NCBI GenBank assembly: GCA_965227095.1
Contig: CBDDFL010000001.1
Coordinates: forward strand, 186,001 to 250,000
DNA: 64,000 bases
Reading direction: 5' to 3'
Source: JANQMY01 sp965227095
Lineage (GTDB): Bacteria; Pseudomonadota; Alphaproteobacteria; JANQMY01
Made by a program: the position numbers and the translations under genes
Shown: in pieces, positions 1 to 7,643 of the stretch
Numbering within the stretch: position 1 is the first letter of the stretch
How the letters are laid out: the number at the start of each line of letters is the position of its first letter
The notes under the pieces: model-generated
What the model was told of the DNA's origin: nothing
What the model saw: the letters and a program-made list of their open reading frames with translations, nothing else
The model's database searches: none

Positions 1-383
1 ATGCCCACCCAGTCGCGCTCAACCGATGGCGATTTTAGCACGATCGCCTCAAGATCTGTTACCTGAGCGCTTCCCATGCTCAGGCGGTCAAGCCGCGTGA
101 GGGGGTGTTCTCCGCTTTCAACAATGCCATGAACCATCGCATAGGTGTTTTGGGTCTGCTCAAGATTGAGACGTTGAGCAAGCGGTTCAAAAATGACCGA
201 AGTTGTGGCGCCCGTATCGATCAGAAACGGAAACGGACCGTGATCATTGATCCGCACGTCAACCAACAGCAAGCCCCGTTCCGTTTTCCGAAACGGCACC
301 GTATCGGTTTCCGCCATGGCGTGGCCCGGCCAAACCGTCGCCGCCACGCCCAAGCAAACCAACAATGTCAGAATGAACCGCAC
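1..383 (-). CDS. Secreted retropepsin-like aspartic protease (C-terminal part missing)
   Basis: Translating the reverse strand from a GTG at 383 gives a hydrophobic signal peptide ending near PGHAMA, then a domain with FLIDTGATTSVIF. The DTGA motif after a beta strand is the catalytic aspartate signature of the single-lobed retropepsin-like (clan AA) proteases common in Alphaproteobacteria. An AGAGAGG ribosome-binding site precedes the GTG. The gene runs off the window, so the rest of the fold and its length are unknown. The signal peptide implies a periplasmic enzyme; its substrate is unknown. Confidence 0.75.
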   Translation of the reverse strand, partial: MRFILTLLVCLGVAATVWPGHAMAETDTVPFRKTERGLLLVDVRINDHGPFPFLIDTGATTSVIFEPLAQRLNLEQTQNTYAMVHGIVESGEHPLTRLDRLSMGSAQVTDLEAIVLKSPSVERDWVG

Positions 384-623
384 GCGCCCTCTCTGCCCAC
401 GACCGCTTCCCTAATGGGCGGCCTTTTTTTACACATAGGCAGACAGTCTATCCCGGCAAGGGCTTCAACAGCGGTGCATATTTACGCAGCGCCAACATAA
501 AGAGGCCAAAACTTCGTGCACTCGCCTAGGGACGTGCATACCCCGCAAAATTTCCCGTATTTAGTGCTGTTTACCAACACTCTACTTAAAAGATATGCTT
601 CGCAAGATAGGCGGGAGATAGCG

Positions 624-1373
624 ATGCCAAGACTAACGCTCGTGTTAATGCTGATGATGGCGCTCGTCCTGAGTGCGTGCGCAACCTCTAAAGACGAAAA
701 AATAACCGTCGGCTTGGAAACGCCCCAATACCCCAACCTCAAGCTTCTGTTCCGGCACGGACGCGTCATCGAACCCAAAGCGAAGCCATTTAATGTCGAT
801 CCAAAATCCGCGAAGAACATTTGTTACGCAGTGGAACGAGTATCCAAAAGCGGTTGGATCGGCCTTCTCATGGAAGAAAACTGTCCGTCGAGTGGGGTGT
901 CCTCCACCGTGCAAATGGTTTACGCGGTGAATAAGGCACAACCTAGTACAAACCGATTTTCCGTCACCTCAAAAGCTATCAAAACAGCTTTATCGCAGGG
1001 CAACTTATGCCCGGGTGCTCAGTTCGGCAGAGATATGACGCTCACATTTGCCGACACATCGAATCCGTCTCAATCCGAACTCGAGCCTTTACTCCAAATG
1101 GTTACCGGCGCTTACCCGACGGGATACATTTATGCTTTCGTGATGAGCCGGCAAATCTGGTACGAACTCGCCAAATTGGAAGGCTATCCGGATGACCATC
1201 AATGGCGGGCACTCAAACAAAAACTGCAATCACCCAACCTTGACTATTTTTACCTTCACTATCTCGGTTTGGAGATGATGACAGGCGCCTTGGATCAAAT
1301 AGTAGTCGGCGCGATTCCCCAGAGGAATGTTACTCCACCTCCCTCGGACGCTTGCGCTCAGATTACAGACTAA
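624..1373 (+). CDS. Hypothetical lipoprotein, 249 aa
   Basis: The ATG at 624 follows GGGAGATAGCG and opens a classic lipoprotein signal: a hydrophobic run of about 17 residues ending in the lipobox LSAC, so the mature protein should be lipid-anchored at Cys18. An upstream in-frame start at 516 has no ribosome-binding site and would bury the signal peptide. The mature part contains several cysteines and no family I recognise. Base composition is more AT-rich than in neighbouring genes, which hints at a recent arrival or weak codon selection. Function unknown. Confidence 0.7.
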   Translation: MPRLTLVLMLMMALVLSACATSKDEKITVGLETPQYPNLKLLFRHGRVIEPKAKPFNVDPKSAKNICYAVERVSKSGWIGLLMEENCPSSGVSSTVQMVYAVNKAQPSTNRFSVTSKAIKTALSQGNLCPGAQFGRDMTLTFADTSNPSQSELEPLLQMVTGAYPTGYIYAFVMSRQIWYELAKLEGYPDDHQWRALKQKLQSPNLDYFYLHYLGLEMMTGALDQIVVGAIPQRNVTPPPSDACAQITD

Positions 1374-1408
1374 ACGATGAGAGTCACCATATTGCCTTCC
1401 CGAGTCAT

Positions 1409-1903
1409 TCAGAGATTTCCGGCCGTGTGCGTGTATTTCTGCCAAGCGCCCCAGGCGAGCAACCCAAAGGCGATATGAACAGCAACAACCGGCGGCCACC
1501 CGGACACATAAATCACATTATTGACCCAGCCGCCCGGAAACGGGCCGCCCCCAAAGGCAAGCCCCCGTGTCCCGGCCAGTGCATTGGCCCAAGCGGGCAG
1601 CGTAAACATCCAGGCGGTCACCAGCGACGACCAAAAGAACCATTTGGTCTGGCGTTCGGTCAGCGCCAGGAAGGGGGCGATGGCGGCAAAGCCGATCAGC
1701 ATCAACCCATTGGTGATGCCTTCCAAATGCGCCATGTTCCAGGCCCGCGCTTCGCCCGGCACCTGCACGTCTATTGCGGGCACGACTGGCCACAGCACGA
1801 TTTGCCCCAGCAGCATGAACATATACATCCACCCCACCAGCACGGCGGTGATCAACAGGCCGGCGCCATTCAGCACCAACAAAATGCGGTGACGATCGCT
1901 CAT
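1409..1903 (-). CDS. Styrene-oxide-isomerase-like four-helix membrane protein
   Basis: This 164-residue protein has four hydrophobic segments and shares a motif pattern with styrene oxide isomerase (StyC) and the related hydroxylaminobenzene mutases: VPG..RAW..AHLEGITNG in helix 2, and TRGLAFG followed by FPGG before helix 4. His59 and Asn65 fall where StyC has the haem-ligand His58 and Asn64 (numbering from memory). The Tyr that StyC places nine residues before the conserved RGL is Ala here, so the substrate may differ. The ATG at 1903 is preferred to the one at 1909 because GGGGA is 8 bases upstream. It lies 21 bases downstream of a diiron-type hydrolase gene in an apparent operon. Confidence 0.65.
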   Translation of the reverse strand: MSDRHRILLVLNGAGLLITAVLVGWMYMFMLLGQIVLWPVVPAIDVQVPGEARAWNMAHLEGITNGLMLIGFAAIAPFLALTERQTKWFFWSSLVTAWMFTLPAWANALAGTRGLAFGGGPFPGGWVNNVIYVSGWPPVVAVHIAFGLLAWGAWQKYTHTAGNL

Positions 1904-1924
1904 TATCATTTCCCCGTTATGTTG

Positions 1925-2806
1925 TTATGCCGCCAAGGCCGGCGACTTATTTTCTAGATGATCTGTATCAAGACGGTTGAGGCGGTCTTCGCCTTGCCGG
2001 TGGAGGGCAACCCAGTCTTTCGCCCATTGTGGGTCTTTGACCTTGGCGGGATCATAGCCCGGCTTGAAGGGCCGTGCCCATTTGGGGCCCAGCCACCAGA
2101 AGATCTTGGCAAGCTGTTTCCACATGGCCCATTTGGTTTTGAGACCGGGCCAAAGTCCATCTTCCCGCAGCAAGGCGCGATAGGCGCGCCCCGTATAGGC
2201 GAAAATGTGTGCGGTCGCATAGAGAAGGCCAAAGACGCGATAGAAATACCCGCCATAGAGGTGTTCGTAGACACCGAACGTCACATTCTTATGTTCGATT
2301 TCTTCCACGAAATGCCACAGCACCAAAGACGCCACATTCGGATCTGCCCCGCCGAACAATTCCTGCCGGTGTTCAACCAGCATGTGGCCGATGGCGAGCG
2401 CCATGGATTCAAACCCTTCCGCGTACGCCACATTAAATTTGAGCGAACGGTCTTGGAAGAATTTGGTGTAATCGGCCAATAATTGTTCTTCCAGCTTTTC
2501 AATGCAGGTATAGCCGCGCGCTTTCAGCAAATCGTTGAACCGCTTGTGCTGTTGAAAGTGTTGGGCTTCCTGGGCGATGTAGTCTTCCACTTCCGCCAAA
2601 AGTTGCGGATCGGTGATGTGCTTTTTGGCAACCCCCATGGTGCGGATCAAATAGGGCTCTAAAAACGGCATGGCCAAGGACCCGGCATTCACAATCTGGC
2701 TGAATTCCGGTGACCCCTTTTTCCAATGGGGGTGAATGTCCGCCGGATACTCAAATGTCATCACGCGGCGTTCCATGCCCGTATCGATTTTTTGATCCAT
2801 TTCCAT
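1925..2806 (-). CDS. Metal-dependent hydrolase of the COG3687 (PF10118) type
   Basis: This 293-residue protein matches the family annotated as predicted metal-dependent hydrolase. It is mostly helical, with ferritin-like metal motifs: IAQEAQHFQQH near residue 100 and WHFVEEIEHKNVTF near residue 170, each giving a Glu-x-x-His pair that could bind a dinuclear iron centre. An aromatic Trp/Tyr-rich C-terminal region follows. AGGGAG precedes the ATG at 2806. It is first in a two-gene operon with the isomerase-like membrane protein and faces a TetR gene across paired operators, so substrate-induced expression is likely. The true reaction of this family is not established. Confidence 0.75.
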   Translation of the reverse strand: MEMDQKIDTGMERRVMTFEYPADIHPHWKKGSPEFSQIVNAGSLAMPFLEPYLIRTMGVAKKHITDPQLLAEVEDYIAQEAQHFQQHKRFNDLLKARGYTCIEKLEEQLLADYTKFFQDRSLKFNVAYAEGFESMALAIGHMLVEHRQELFGGADPNVASLVLWHFVEEIEHKNVTFGVYEHLYGGYFYRVFGLLYATAHIFAYTGRAYRALLREDGLWPGLKTKWAMWKQLAKIFWWLGPKWARPFKPGYDPAKVKDPQWAKDWVALHRQGEDRLNRLDTDHLENKSPALAA

Positions 2807-2836
2807 GACGCACGGCTCCCTCTGCCCGGTTGCGTT

Positions 2837-2877
2837 ATTAGAATGTTTCCTCTAATTATTAGAGGGTATCCTCTAAT
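2837..2877. promoter_or_regulatory. Two tandem inverted-repeat operators between the hydrolase and tetR genes
   Basis: Positions 2858-2877 read ATTAGAGGGTATCCTCTAAT, a perfect inverted repeat with 8-base arms and a 4-base spacer. Positions 2837-2856 form a second copy with the same geometry and two mismatches in the left arm. The copies are offset by 21 bases, two helical turns, so two repressor dimers could bind on one face. They sit between divergent promoters, as expected for the TetR encoded at 2920. Confidence 0.8.
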
Positions 2878-2919
2878 TTCACCCTAAAGTCAAGCCTGGC
2901 CGCCTATCCGTGAGTCCAC

Positions 2920-3576
2920 ATGTCGTTGAGTACAAAAGACCGAATCCTCAATAAAAGCCTGGAATTGTTTAACGCAGGCGGTGCCCGCGCCATCGGCACG
3001 ACCCATATCGGAGAGGCGCTGGGCATGAGCCCCGGCAATCTCTACTACCACTATCGAAACCGGGAAGAGATTGTGGCAGCCCTGTTCGACCGCATGGAAC
3101 CGGAATTTCACGCAGCCCTCACCGGTAATGCGACCCCGCCCCTGAGCGCAGAGCGGTTTGCAGGCTTTTACATCCTGGCGTTCGACATTTTGTGGCGGTA
3201 CCGCTTTTTCTTTGGGGCGCTGGTGGACCTCCTGCGCCGCGACGACGATCTGGCCGCGCGCTATGACGCGTTTCAGCGCTGGGCCTTGGACGCGCTCGAA
3301 TCCATCGCCGCCCAATTGGTCAAAGACGGCAGCATGGCAAAGCCCCCCGGGCCCAGCAGCCTTAAATCCGTCGCGACGAACACGTGGCTGATCTGGCTGA
3401 ACTGGATCCGCTTTGTGCAAACCACCAAAGACGATCACGCCATCACCAAGGGAGATCTGGCCCAAGGCGCGTTCCAAACCATGGACATTTTGGTGCCGCA
3501 CTTGGACGCCAAGTACCGAAAGGCCGCGTCGAAGGTTTTGTCAGAAGCCACGCGGGAAGCAACGCCGCTAACCTGA
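2920..3576 (+). CDS. TetR/AcrR family transcriptional regulator
   Basis: The protein is 218 residues long. The N-terminal helix-turn-helix spans roughly residues 5-50: TKDRILNKSLELFN, GTTHIGEALGMSPGNLYYHY and a following helix. The C-terminal all-helical ligand domain (FDILWRYRFFFGALVDLLRR) is typical of the family. The gene is divergent from the hydrolase/isomerase-like pair, with tandem operators in between, so it most probably represses that pair and itself. The ligand is unknown; an aromatic or epoxide-type compound is a guess from the neighbour. Its stop lies 3 bases from the convergent NUDIX gene. Confidence 0.85.
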   Translation: MSLSTKDRILNKSLELFNAGGARAIGTTHIGEALGMSPGNLYYHYRNREEIVAALFDRMEPEFHAALTGNATPPLSAERFAGFYILAFDILWRYRFFFGALVDLLRRDDDLAARYDAFQRWALDALESIAAQLVKDGSMAKPPGPSSLKSVATNTWLIWLNWIRFVQTTKDDHAITKGDLAQGAFQTMDILVPHLDAKYRKAASKVLSEATREATPLT

Positions 3577-3579
3577 GGC

Positions 3580-4209
3580 CTATTCAAAATACGGAACGCG
3601 GGTCGGGTCTTGGTGGTGCGCGTACGCTTCCAAGATTTGCGCTTCGGCAATGCGCCCAATGGACAGGGGCGGAAGATCCGTCACCGGAAAGAACTCAGCC
3701 CCCTGAGTTTCCATGCCAGGGCTTGGGTCGCCCGACACCAGGTCGCATAAAAAGAAGAGCTTATAGATGTGGCGGAATTTTTCCTCGCCCTCGGGCACGT
3801 GATACCGGCGGTCATACACCCCCACCATTTTGGTCACGCGTGCTTCCACATTGGCTTCTTCGGAAATTTCTTTCACGACGTTTTCGGCGGGTGAGATGTT
3901 CACGTCCGCAAATCCGCCGGGCAGGGTCCATTTCTGATCGGATTTTTCTTGGACCATCAACACAGTGTCGCCACGAAAGATCGCGCCGCGCACATCCACT
4001 TGCGGCGTCACATACCCGCGCAATTCCTTGACCGCGTCATGCACCTCCACCGGCTCCACGCTGAAGCCATGGGCCAGTACCTTGGCGGCCGCGAGCTGCA
4101 ATTGCTCATACCGTTCCACGTCATAGGGGTTTTCGGTGAAGGTCAGGCCGTTCTGGGCCAGTGCCTGCAATTCACGGGCAAGGGCCAGCCAATCTGGTTC
4201 TGAGGACAT
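3580..4209 (-). CDS. NUDIX hydrolase with Nudix_N_2 domain
   Basis: In this 209-residue protein, residues 1-65 form a helical N-terminal domain (DWLALARELQALAQNGLTFT) typical of NUDIX hydrolases acting on X-linked nucleoside diphosphates. A NUDIX fold follows, with the box GGFADVNISPAENVVKEISEEANV, in which the usual REUXEE is KEISEE; all metal-binding glutamates are kept. ADP-ribose or a sugar nucleotide is a plausible substrate, though the family is broad. It converges on the tetR gene and is probably an independent housecleaning enzyme. Confidence 0.85.
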   Translation of the reverse strand: MSSEPDWLALARELQALAQNGLTFTENPYDVERYEQLQLAAAKVLAHGFSVEPVEVHDAVKELRGYVTPQVDVRGAIFRGDTVLMVQEKSDQKWTLPGGFADVNISPAENVVKEISEEANVEARVTKMVGVYDRRYHVPEGEEKFRHIYKLFFLCDLVSGDPSPGMETQGAEFFPVTDLPPLSIGRIAEAQILEAYAHHQDPTRVPYFE

Positions 4210-4278
4210 AGGCGATCAAAATTTTAACTCAATTGAGGTGCACTCTTACCATGACCCCACGGTAGATGAGGAACGGTG

Positions 4279-4770
4279 ATGAGCGACACTCTTGTAGCAC
4301 GATGCGGCCCTATTATGGCGGGCGCCCTGTTTTTTGGTGCGCTCCTAATCGGCGGATCGTCGTTAGCCGCCACCACCGTCACATCCACCACCACGAAAAA
4401 CGGCACGGTCACCCTATCCGCTTCCGCCCAGGGCGCTGATCGCAAAGTCAATTTGCCGTGCACCGATGGCTCCGTCCGCCAATGTAAAAGCAATTGCATG
4501 GATGGAACCTGTTCCCTCATGGCCCGATGGAAAAGTGTGGACGGTGATCACGGGACCGCGGGCCTGTTCACCTTTCCCGCAAAAACCACCCCGGCTCCCG
4601 AAACGGCCGCGCACCAATGGTGCCTCGCGCTGGTGAATTCCATGGGCGCGCCGCTAGGGTCCGGCGGCGGCAAGAAATCCACCCTTCGATCCGTGACCAA
4701 CAATGGCCACGCCAGCGTGAACGGCTTTTCCTGTGCCACCGCCATCGAACCGGGGGTCTTCGGTCCTTAG
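4279..4770 (+). CDS. Small secreted cysteine-rich protein, unknown function
   Basis: The 163-residue product has an N-terminal signal peptide (hydrophobic stretch ending ..GGSSLAATT). The mature part contains six cysteines, including the cluster PCTDGSVRQCKSNCMDGTCS, which suggests disulfide bonding in the periplasm or outside the cell. The ATG at 4279 is favoured over the GTG immediately before it because GAGGAAC is correctly spaced. Thr/Ser/Gly-rich low-complexity stretches surround the cysteine core. I do not recognise a family. Confidence 0.6.
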   Translation: MSDTLVARCGPIMAGALFFGALLIGGSSLAATTVTSTTTKNGTVTLSASAQGADRKVNLPCTDGSVRQCKSNCMDGTCSLMARWKSVDGDHGTAGLFTFPAKTTPAPETAAHQWCLALVNSMGAPLGSGGGKKSTLRSVTNNGHASVNGFSCATAIEPGVFGP

Positions 4771-4787
4771 CTGCGCCATACGCCAGG

Positions 4788-4829
4788 ATTTCTTGCACGC
4801 CCATATTATTTCTTGCAGTAAGCGCAAGA
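4788..4829. promoter_or_regulatory. Repeated ATTTCTTGCA elements upstream of mmsA
   Basis: ATTTCTTGCA occurs at 4788-4797 and again at 4808-4817, a 20-base offset. The second copy is followed by GCAAGAT at 4823-4829 in inverted orientation, giving a TTGC-N-GCAA dyad. The elements lie about 100-140 bases before mmsA and could bind a regulator of branched-chain amino acid or propionyl-CoA metabolism. No regulator gene is adjacent. Confidence 0.4.
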
Positions 4830-4927
4830 TTTCAGGGGCTTTTTAAGGTTCCTGCTTGTGGCCAATAATCTCGTCCTGCTAAGACACGCGCTAAATAAGG
4901 CGCGACGCGCAGCGAGGAGACGAGAGC

Positions 4928-6427
4928 ATGACCCGCGAGATCAATCACTTCATCAATGGCCAACATGTAACCGGCACCAGCGGCCGGACGGGTGACGTAT
5001 TCAATCCAAATACGGGCGAGGTTCAGGCGAAAGTTGCCCTGGCCACCGCCGACGAAGTGCGCAGCGCGGTTGCCGCGGCAGAAAAAGCCTTTCCGGAATG
5101 GCGCGCCACCAACCCGCAACGCCGCGCCCGGGTGATGTTCGAATTCAAACATCTTGTTGAAAAGAACATGGATCAGTTGGCGGAGATGCTGTCCAACGAA
5201 CATGGCAAGGTGATCGCCGACTCAAAAGGTGACGTCCAGCGTGGGCTTGAAGTCATCGAATTTGCTTGCGGCATCCCCCACCTGATGAAGGGTGAATATA
5301 CGGAAGGCGCCGGCCCCGGTATCGATGTTTATTCCATGCGCCAGCCCTTAGGCGTGGTTGCCGGTATCACGCCGTTCAACTTCCCGGCCATGATCCCCAT
5401 GTGGATGTTCGGTGTTGCCATTGCCTGCGGCAATACATTCGTGTGCAAACCATCTGAAAAAGACCCGTCCGTGCCGATGCGGCTTGCGGAATTGTTCATG
5501 GAAGCGGGCGGACCTGCCGGTGTGCTGAATGTGGTCAATGGCGACAAAGAAGCGGTGGACACGATCCTCACCGATCCGACCATTCAAGCGGTGAGCTTTG
5601 TGGGCTCGTCAGCAATTGCCGAATACATCTATGCCACCGGCACGGCCCACGGGAAGCGCGTCCAAGCCATGGGCGGTGCAAAGAACCATGCCATCATCCT
5701 GCCCGATGCGGATCTCGACCGTGTGGTGGATGATTTAATCGGCTCGGCCTATGGCTCTGCCGGCGAACGCTGCATGGCCTTACCCGTTGCCGTCCCCGTC
5801 GGCAAAGAAATCGGCGACGAACTTGTCTCGCGCTTGAAGCCACGGGTCGAATCTCTGGTCGTGGGTGTGTCCACCGACCCGGACGCAAATTACGGCCCCT
5901 TGGTGACGAAGGAACACATGGCCAAGGTGAAAGGGTTTGTGGACCAAGGCGTGCAGGAAGGCGCCGACCTGGTGGTCGATGGCCGCGATTTCACCTTGCA
6001 AGGTTATGAAAACGGCAATTTCATGGGCGGCTGCTTGTTCGACAATGTCACCCCGGAGATGGAGTCCTACAAAGAAGAAATTTTCGGTCCCGTTCTTCAA
6101 ATTGTCCGCGCTGATAATTATCAGGACGCCGTCGCCCTGCCGAGCAAGCACCAATATGGCAATGGCGTTGCGATCTACACCCAGGACGGTGATGCCGCCC
6201 GCGAATTTGCCAGCAATGTGAATGTAGGCATGGTGGGCGTGAACGTGCCGATCCCCGTGCCGTTGGCCTATCACACCTTTGGCGGCTGGAAACGGTCAGC
6301 CTATGGTGGCGTCAACCAACATGGGCCGGAAGGTGTGCGCTTCTACACGAAGATCAAAACCGTCACCTCCCGCTGGCCAACAGGTGTAAGATCGGGATCC
6401 GATTTTGTGATTCCAACAATGAAATAA
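4928..6427 (+). CDS. mmsA: Methylmalonate-semialdehyde dehydrogenase (CoA-acylating)
   Basis: The 499-residue product matches the family's usual length. MmsA oxidises methylmalonate semialdehyde, and malonate semialdehyde, to propionyl-CoA or acetyl-CoA with release of CO2, the last steps of valine and beta-alanine or inositol breakdown. The sequence shows the ALDH fold with ITPFNFPAMIPMWM, the CoA-ALDH signature GGAKNHAIILPDAD, and catalytic Cys282 in GSAGERCMALPV. As in true MMSDHs, the general-base glutamate region of ordinary ALDHs is altered. GAGGAGAC precedes the ATG at 4928. No other valine-catabolic genes adjoin it. Confidence 0.93.
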   Translation: MTREINHFINGQHVTGTSGRTGDVFNPNTGEVQAKVALATADEVRSAVAAAEKAFPEWRATNPQRRARVMFEFKHLVEKNMDQLAEMLSNEHGKVIADSKGDVQRGLEVIEFACGIPHLMKGEYTEGAGPGIDVYSMRQPLGVVAGITPFNFPAMIPMWMFGVAIACGNTFVCKPSEKDPSVPMRLAELFMEAGGPAGVLNVVNGDKEAVDTILTDPTIQAVSFVGSSAIAEYIYATGTAHGKRVQAMGGAKNHAIILPDADLDRVVDDLIGSAYGSAGERCMALPVAVPVGKEIGDELVSRLKPRVESLVVGVSTDPDANYGPLVTKEHMAKVKGFVDQGVQEGADLVVDGRDFTLQGYENGNFMGGCLFDNVTPEMESYKEEIFGPVLQIVRADNYQDAVALPSKHQYGNGVAIYTQDGDAAREFASNVNVGMVGVNVPIPVPLAYHTFGGWKRSAYGGVNQHGPEGVRFYTKIKTVTSRWPTGVRSGSDFVIPTMK

Positions 6428-6432
6428 GCCAA

Positions 6433-7197
6433 TTGGCCCCGCACCCAAAAGCCATACTGTTCGACCTCGACGATACGCTGCTCAATACCTATCGCCATCA
6501 GGATGCCGAAGCCTTGTGGCGCGAGGTGATTGAACAGCACACCCATGCGCTGCCCGGTGTTGATGGCCACGCATTGGCGAATGCGATTCAACAGTCCGCG
6601 CGGCGTATTTGGCATGGTTTACTTGAAAGCAAGATTCAACCTTGGCAATCCATGAGCGACATTAGGCGGGATATCGTCTACGCCGCCTTTAAGGACGTCG
6701 GGTTGGATGACGAAGCGGGCGCTCTTCGCCTGGCAGATACCTTCACGCAAAGACGTGAGGACAGTTTTCATATTGCCGACGGTGCCCTCGATACCCTGGA
6801 CCATTTGCGGTCGGCAAATATCCGCTTGGCGTTGGTTACCAACGGCGCGTCCACGTCGCAGCGTTGGAAGATTGAGCAGTTTAACCTTGAACCCTATTTT
6901 GATCATATCCAGATCGAGGAAGAAGCCGGCTTCGGAAAGCCAGACCCGCGTGCGTATCAACATGCTCTGGCAACACTTGACGCTGACGCGTCAAACACCT
7001 GGATGATCGGCGACAATTACACATGGGAAGTGGAAGCCCCACAAGATCACGGTATTTTCGCCATATGGCACAACCCAACGCAACTTGATGTGCCAAGCGA
7101 CGCCAAACGCCAGCCCAATCACGCGATTGAACATCTCAATGAAATTGTCGATCTGTTCGAGATATCGCGCCGTCAGGATGAAGGACAAGAACCATGA
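6433..7197 (+). CDS. HAD-superfamily phosphatase (subfamily IA)
   Basis: The 254-residue protein carries all four HAD motifs: the nucleophile motif LFDLDDTLL at residues 9-17, VTNGAS as motif II, the motif III lysine in GFGKPDPRAY, and MIGDNYTWEVEA as motif IV. A helical cap lies between motifs I and II, as in YjjG or NANP-type phosphatases. It must start at the TTG at 6433, since the catalytic motif begins nine codons later and no ATG precedes it. It starts 5 bases after mmsA and overlaps arsC by 4, so the three are probably co-transcribed. The substrate is unknown. Confidence 0.85.
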   Translation: MAPHPKAILFDLDDTLLNTYRHQDAEALWREVIEQHTHALPGVDGHALANAIQQSARRIWHGLLESKIQPWQSMSDIRRDIVYAAFKDVGLDDEAGALRLADTFTQRREDSFHIADGALDTLDHLRSANIRLALVTNGASTSQRWKIEQFNLEPYFDHIQIEEEAGFGKPDPRAYQHALATLDADASNTWMIGDNYTWEVEAPQDHGIFAIWHNPTQLDVPSDAKRQPNHAIEHLNEIVDLFEISRRQDEGQEP

Positions 7198-7541
7198 CCA
7201 TCACGATCTTCCACAATCCGCGCTGCTCCAAATCGCGTCAGACCTTAGGCTTGATTGAAGAAAAAGGGCTGACGCCCACCATTGTGGAATATTTGAAGGA
7301 CGCGCCCACCAAGGCGACGATGAAGACGTTGCTGAAAGAGCTGGGTCTGAAACCGCGCGATCTCATGCGCAAGAAAGAAGCGCCTTATAAAGAGTTGAAC
7401 CTTGCGGATGAGAACAAGTCCGACGATGAGCTGATCGAGGCGATGGTGAACAACCCAATCTTGATCGAGCGCCCCATCGTCATGACACCGAAGGGCGCGC
7501 GCCTTGGCCGCCCCCCGGAAGACGTGCTGGAAATTTTGTAG
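7194..7541 (+). CDS. arsC: Arsenate reductase, glutaredoxin-dependent (ArsC/Spx family)
   Basis: This 115-residue thioredoxin-fold protein has a single catalytic cysteine at position 11 in FHNPRCSKSR, the hallmark of glutaredoxin-linked ArsC. The C-terminal RPIVMTPKGARLGRPPE supplies the conserved arginines. ArsC reduces arsenate to arsenite in the cytoplasm. No arsenite pump or ArsR is present nearby, so a role in general redox housekeeping, as in YffB-type paralogues, is possible. The start codon overlaps the HAD stop in ATGA. Confidence 0.85.
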   Translation: MTITIFHNPRCSKSRQTLGLIEEKGLTPTIVEYLKDAPTKATMKTLLKELGLKPRDLMRKKEAPYKELNLADENKSDDELIEAMVNNPILIERPIVMTPKGARLGRPPEDVLEIL

Positions 7542-7553
7542 GTCTTTCTAAGT

Positions 7554-7640
7554 GTCATCCCGGGCTTGGCCCGGGATCCATCTAAACAAGCGACCTCACC
7601 GGCGTGATGGATCCCTTTTCGTGGGCGGGGTGACAGCTAA
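7554..7640. repeat. Dispersed alphaproteobacterial palindrome
   Basis: The core at 7557-7577 is ATCCCGGGC-TTG-GCCCGGGAT, 9-base arms with a 3-base loop, preceded by GTC and followed by CATC. A second GATGGATCCC lies about 30 bases further on, with GTGACAGC closing the element. It sits between the convergent ends of arsC and the SDR gene and could also act as a bidirectional transcription stop. Related GTCATCC or GGGATCC palindromes occur elsewhere in the window. Confidence 0.6.
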
Positions 7641-7643
7641 GGC

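Noticed and set aside
412..430. GGGCGGCCTTTTTTT as a terminator near the left end
   Set aside because: The T-run is preceded by only a very short possible stem and lies upstream of a gene on one strand and beyond a start on the other, so no transcript needs it there.
516..623. N-terminal extension of the lipoprotein frame
   Set aside because: The extension would place a basic, non-hydrophobic segment before a textbook lipoprotein signal, and the ATG at 624 has its own ribosome-binding site.
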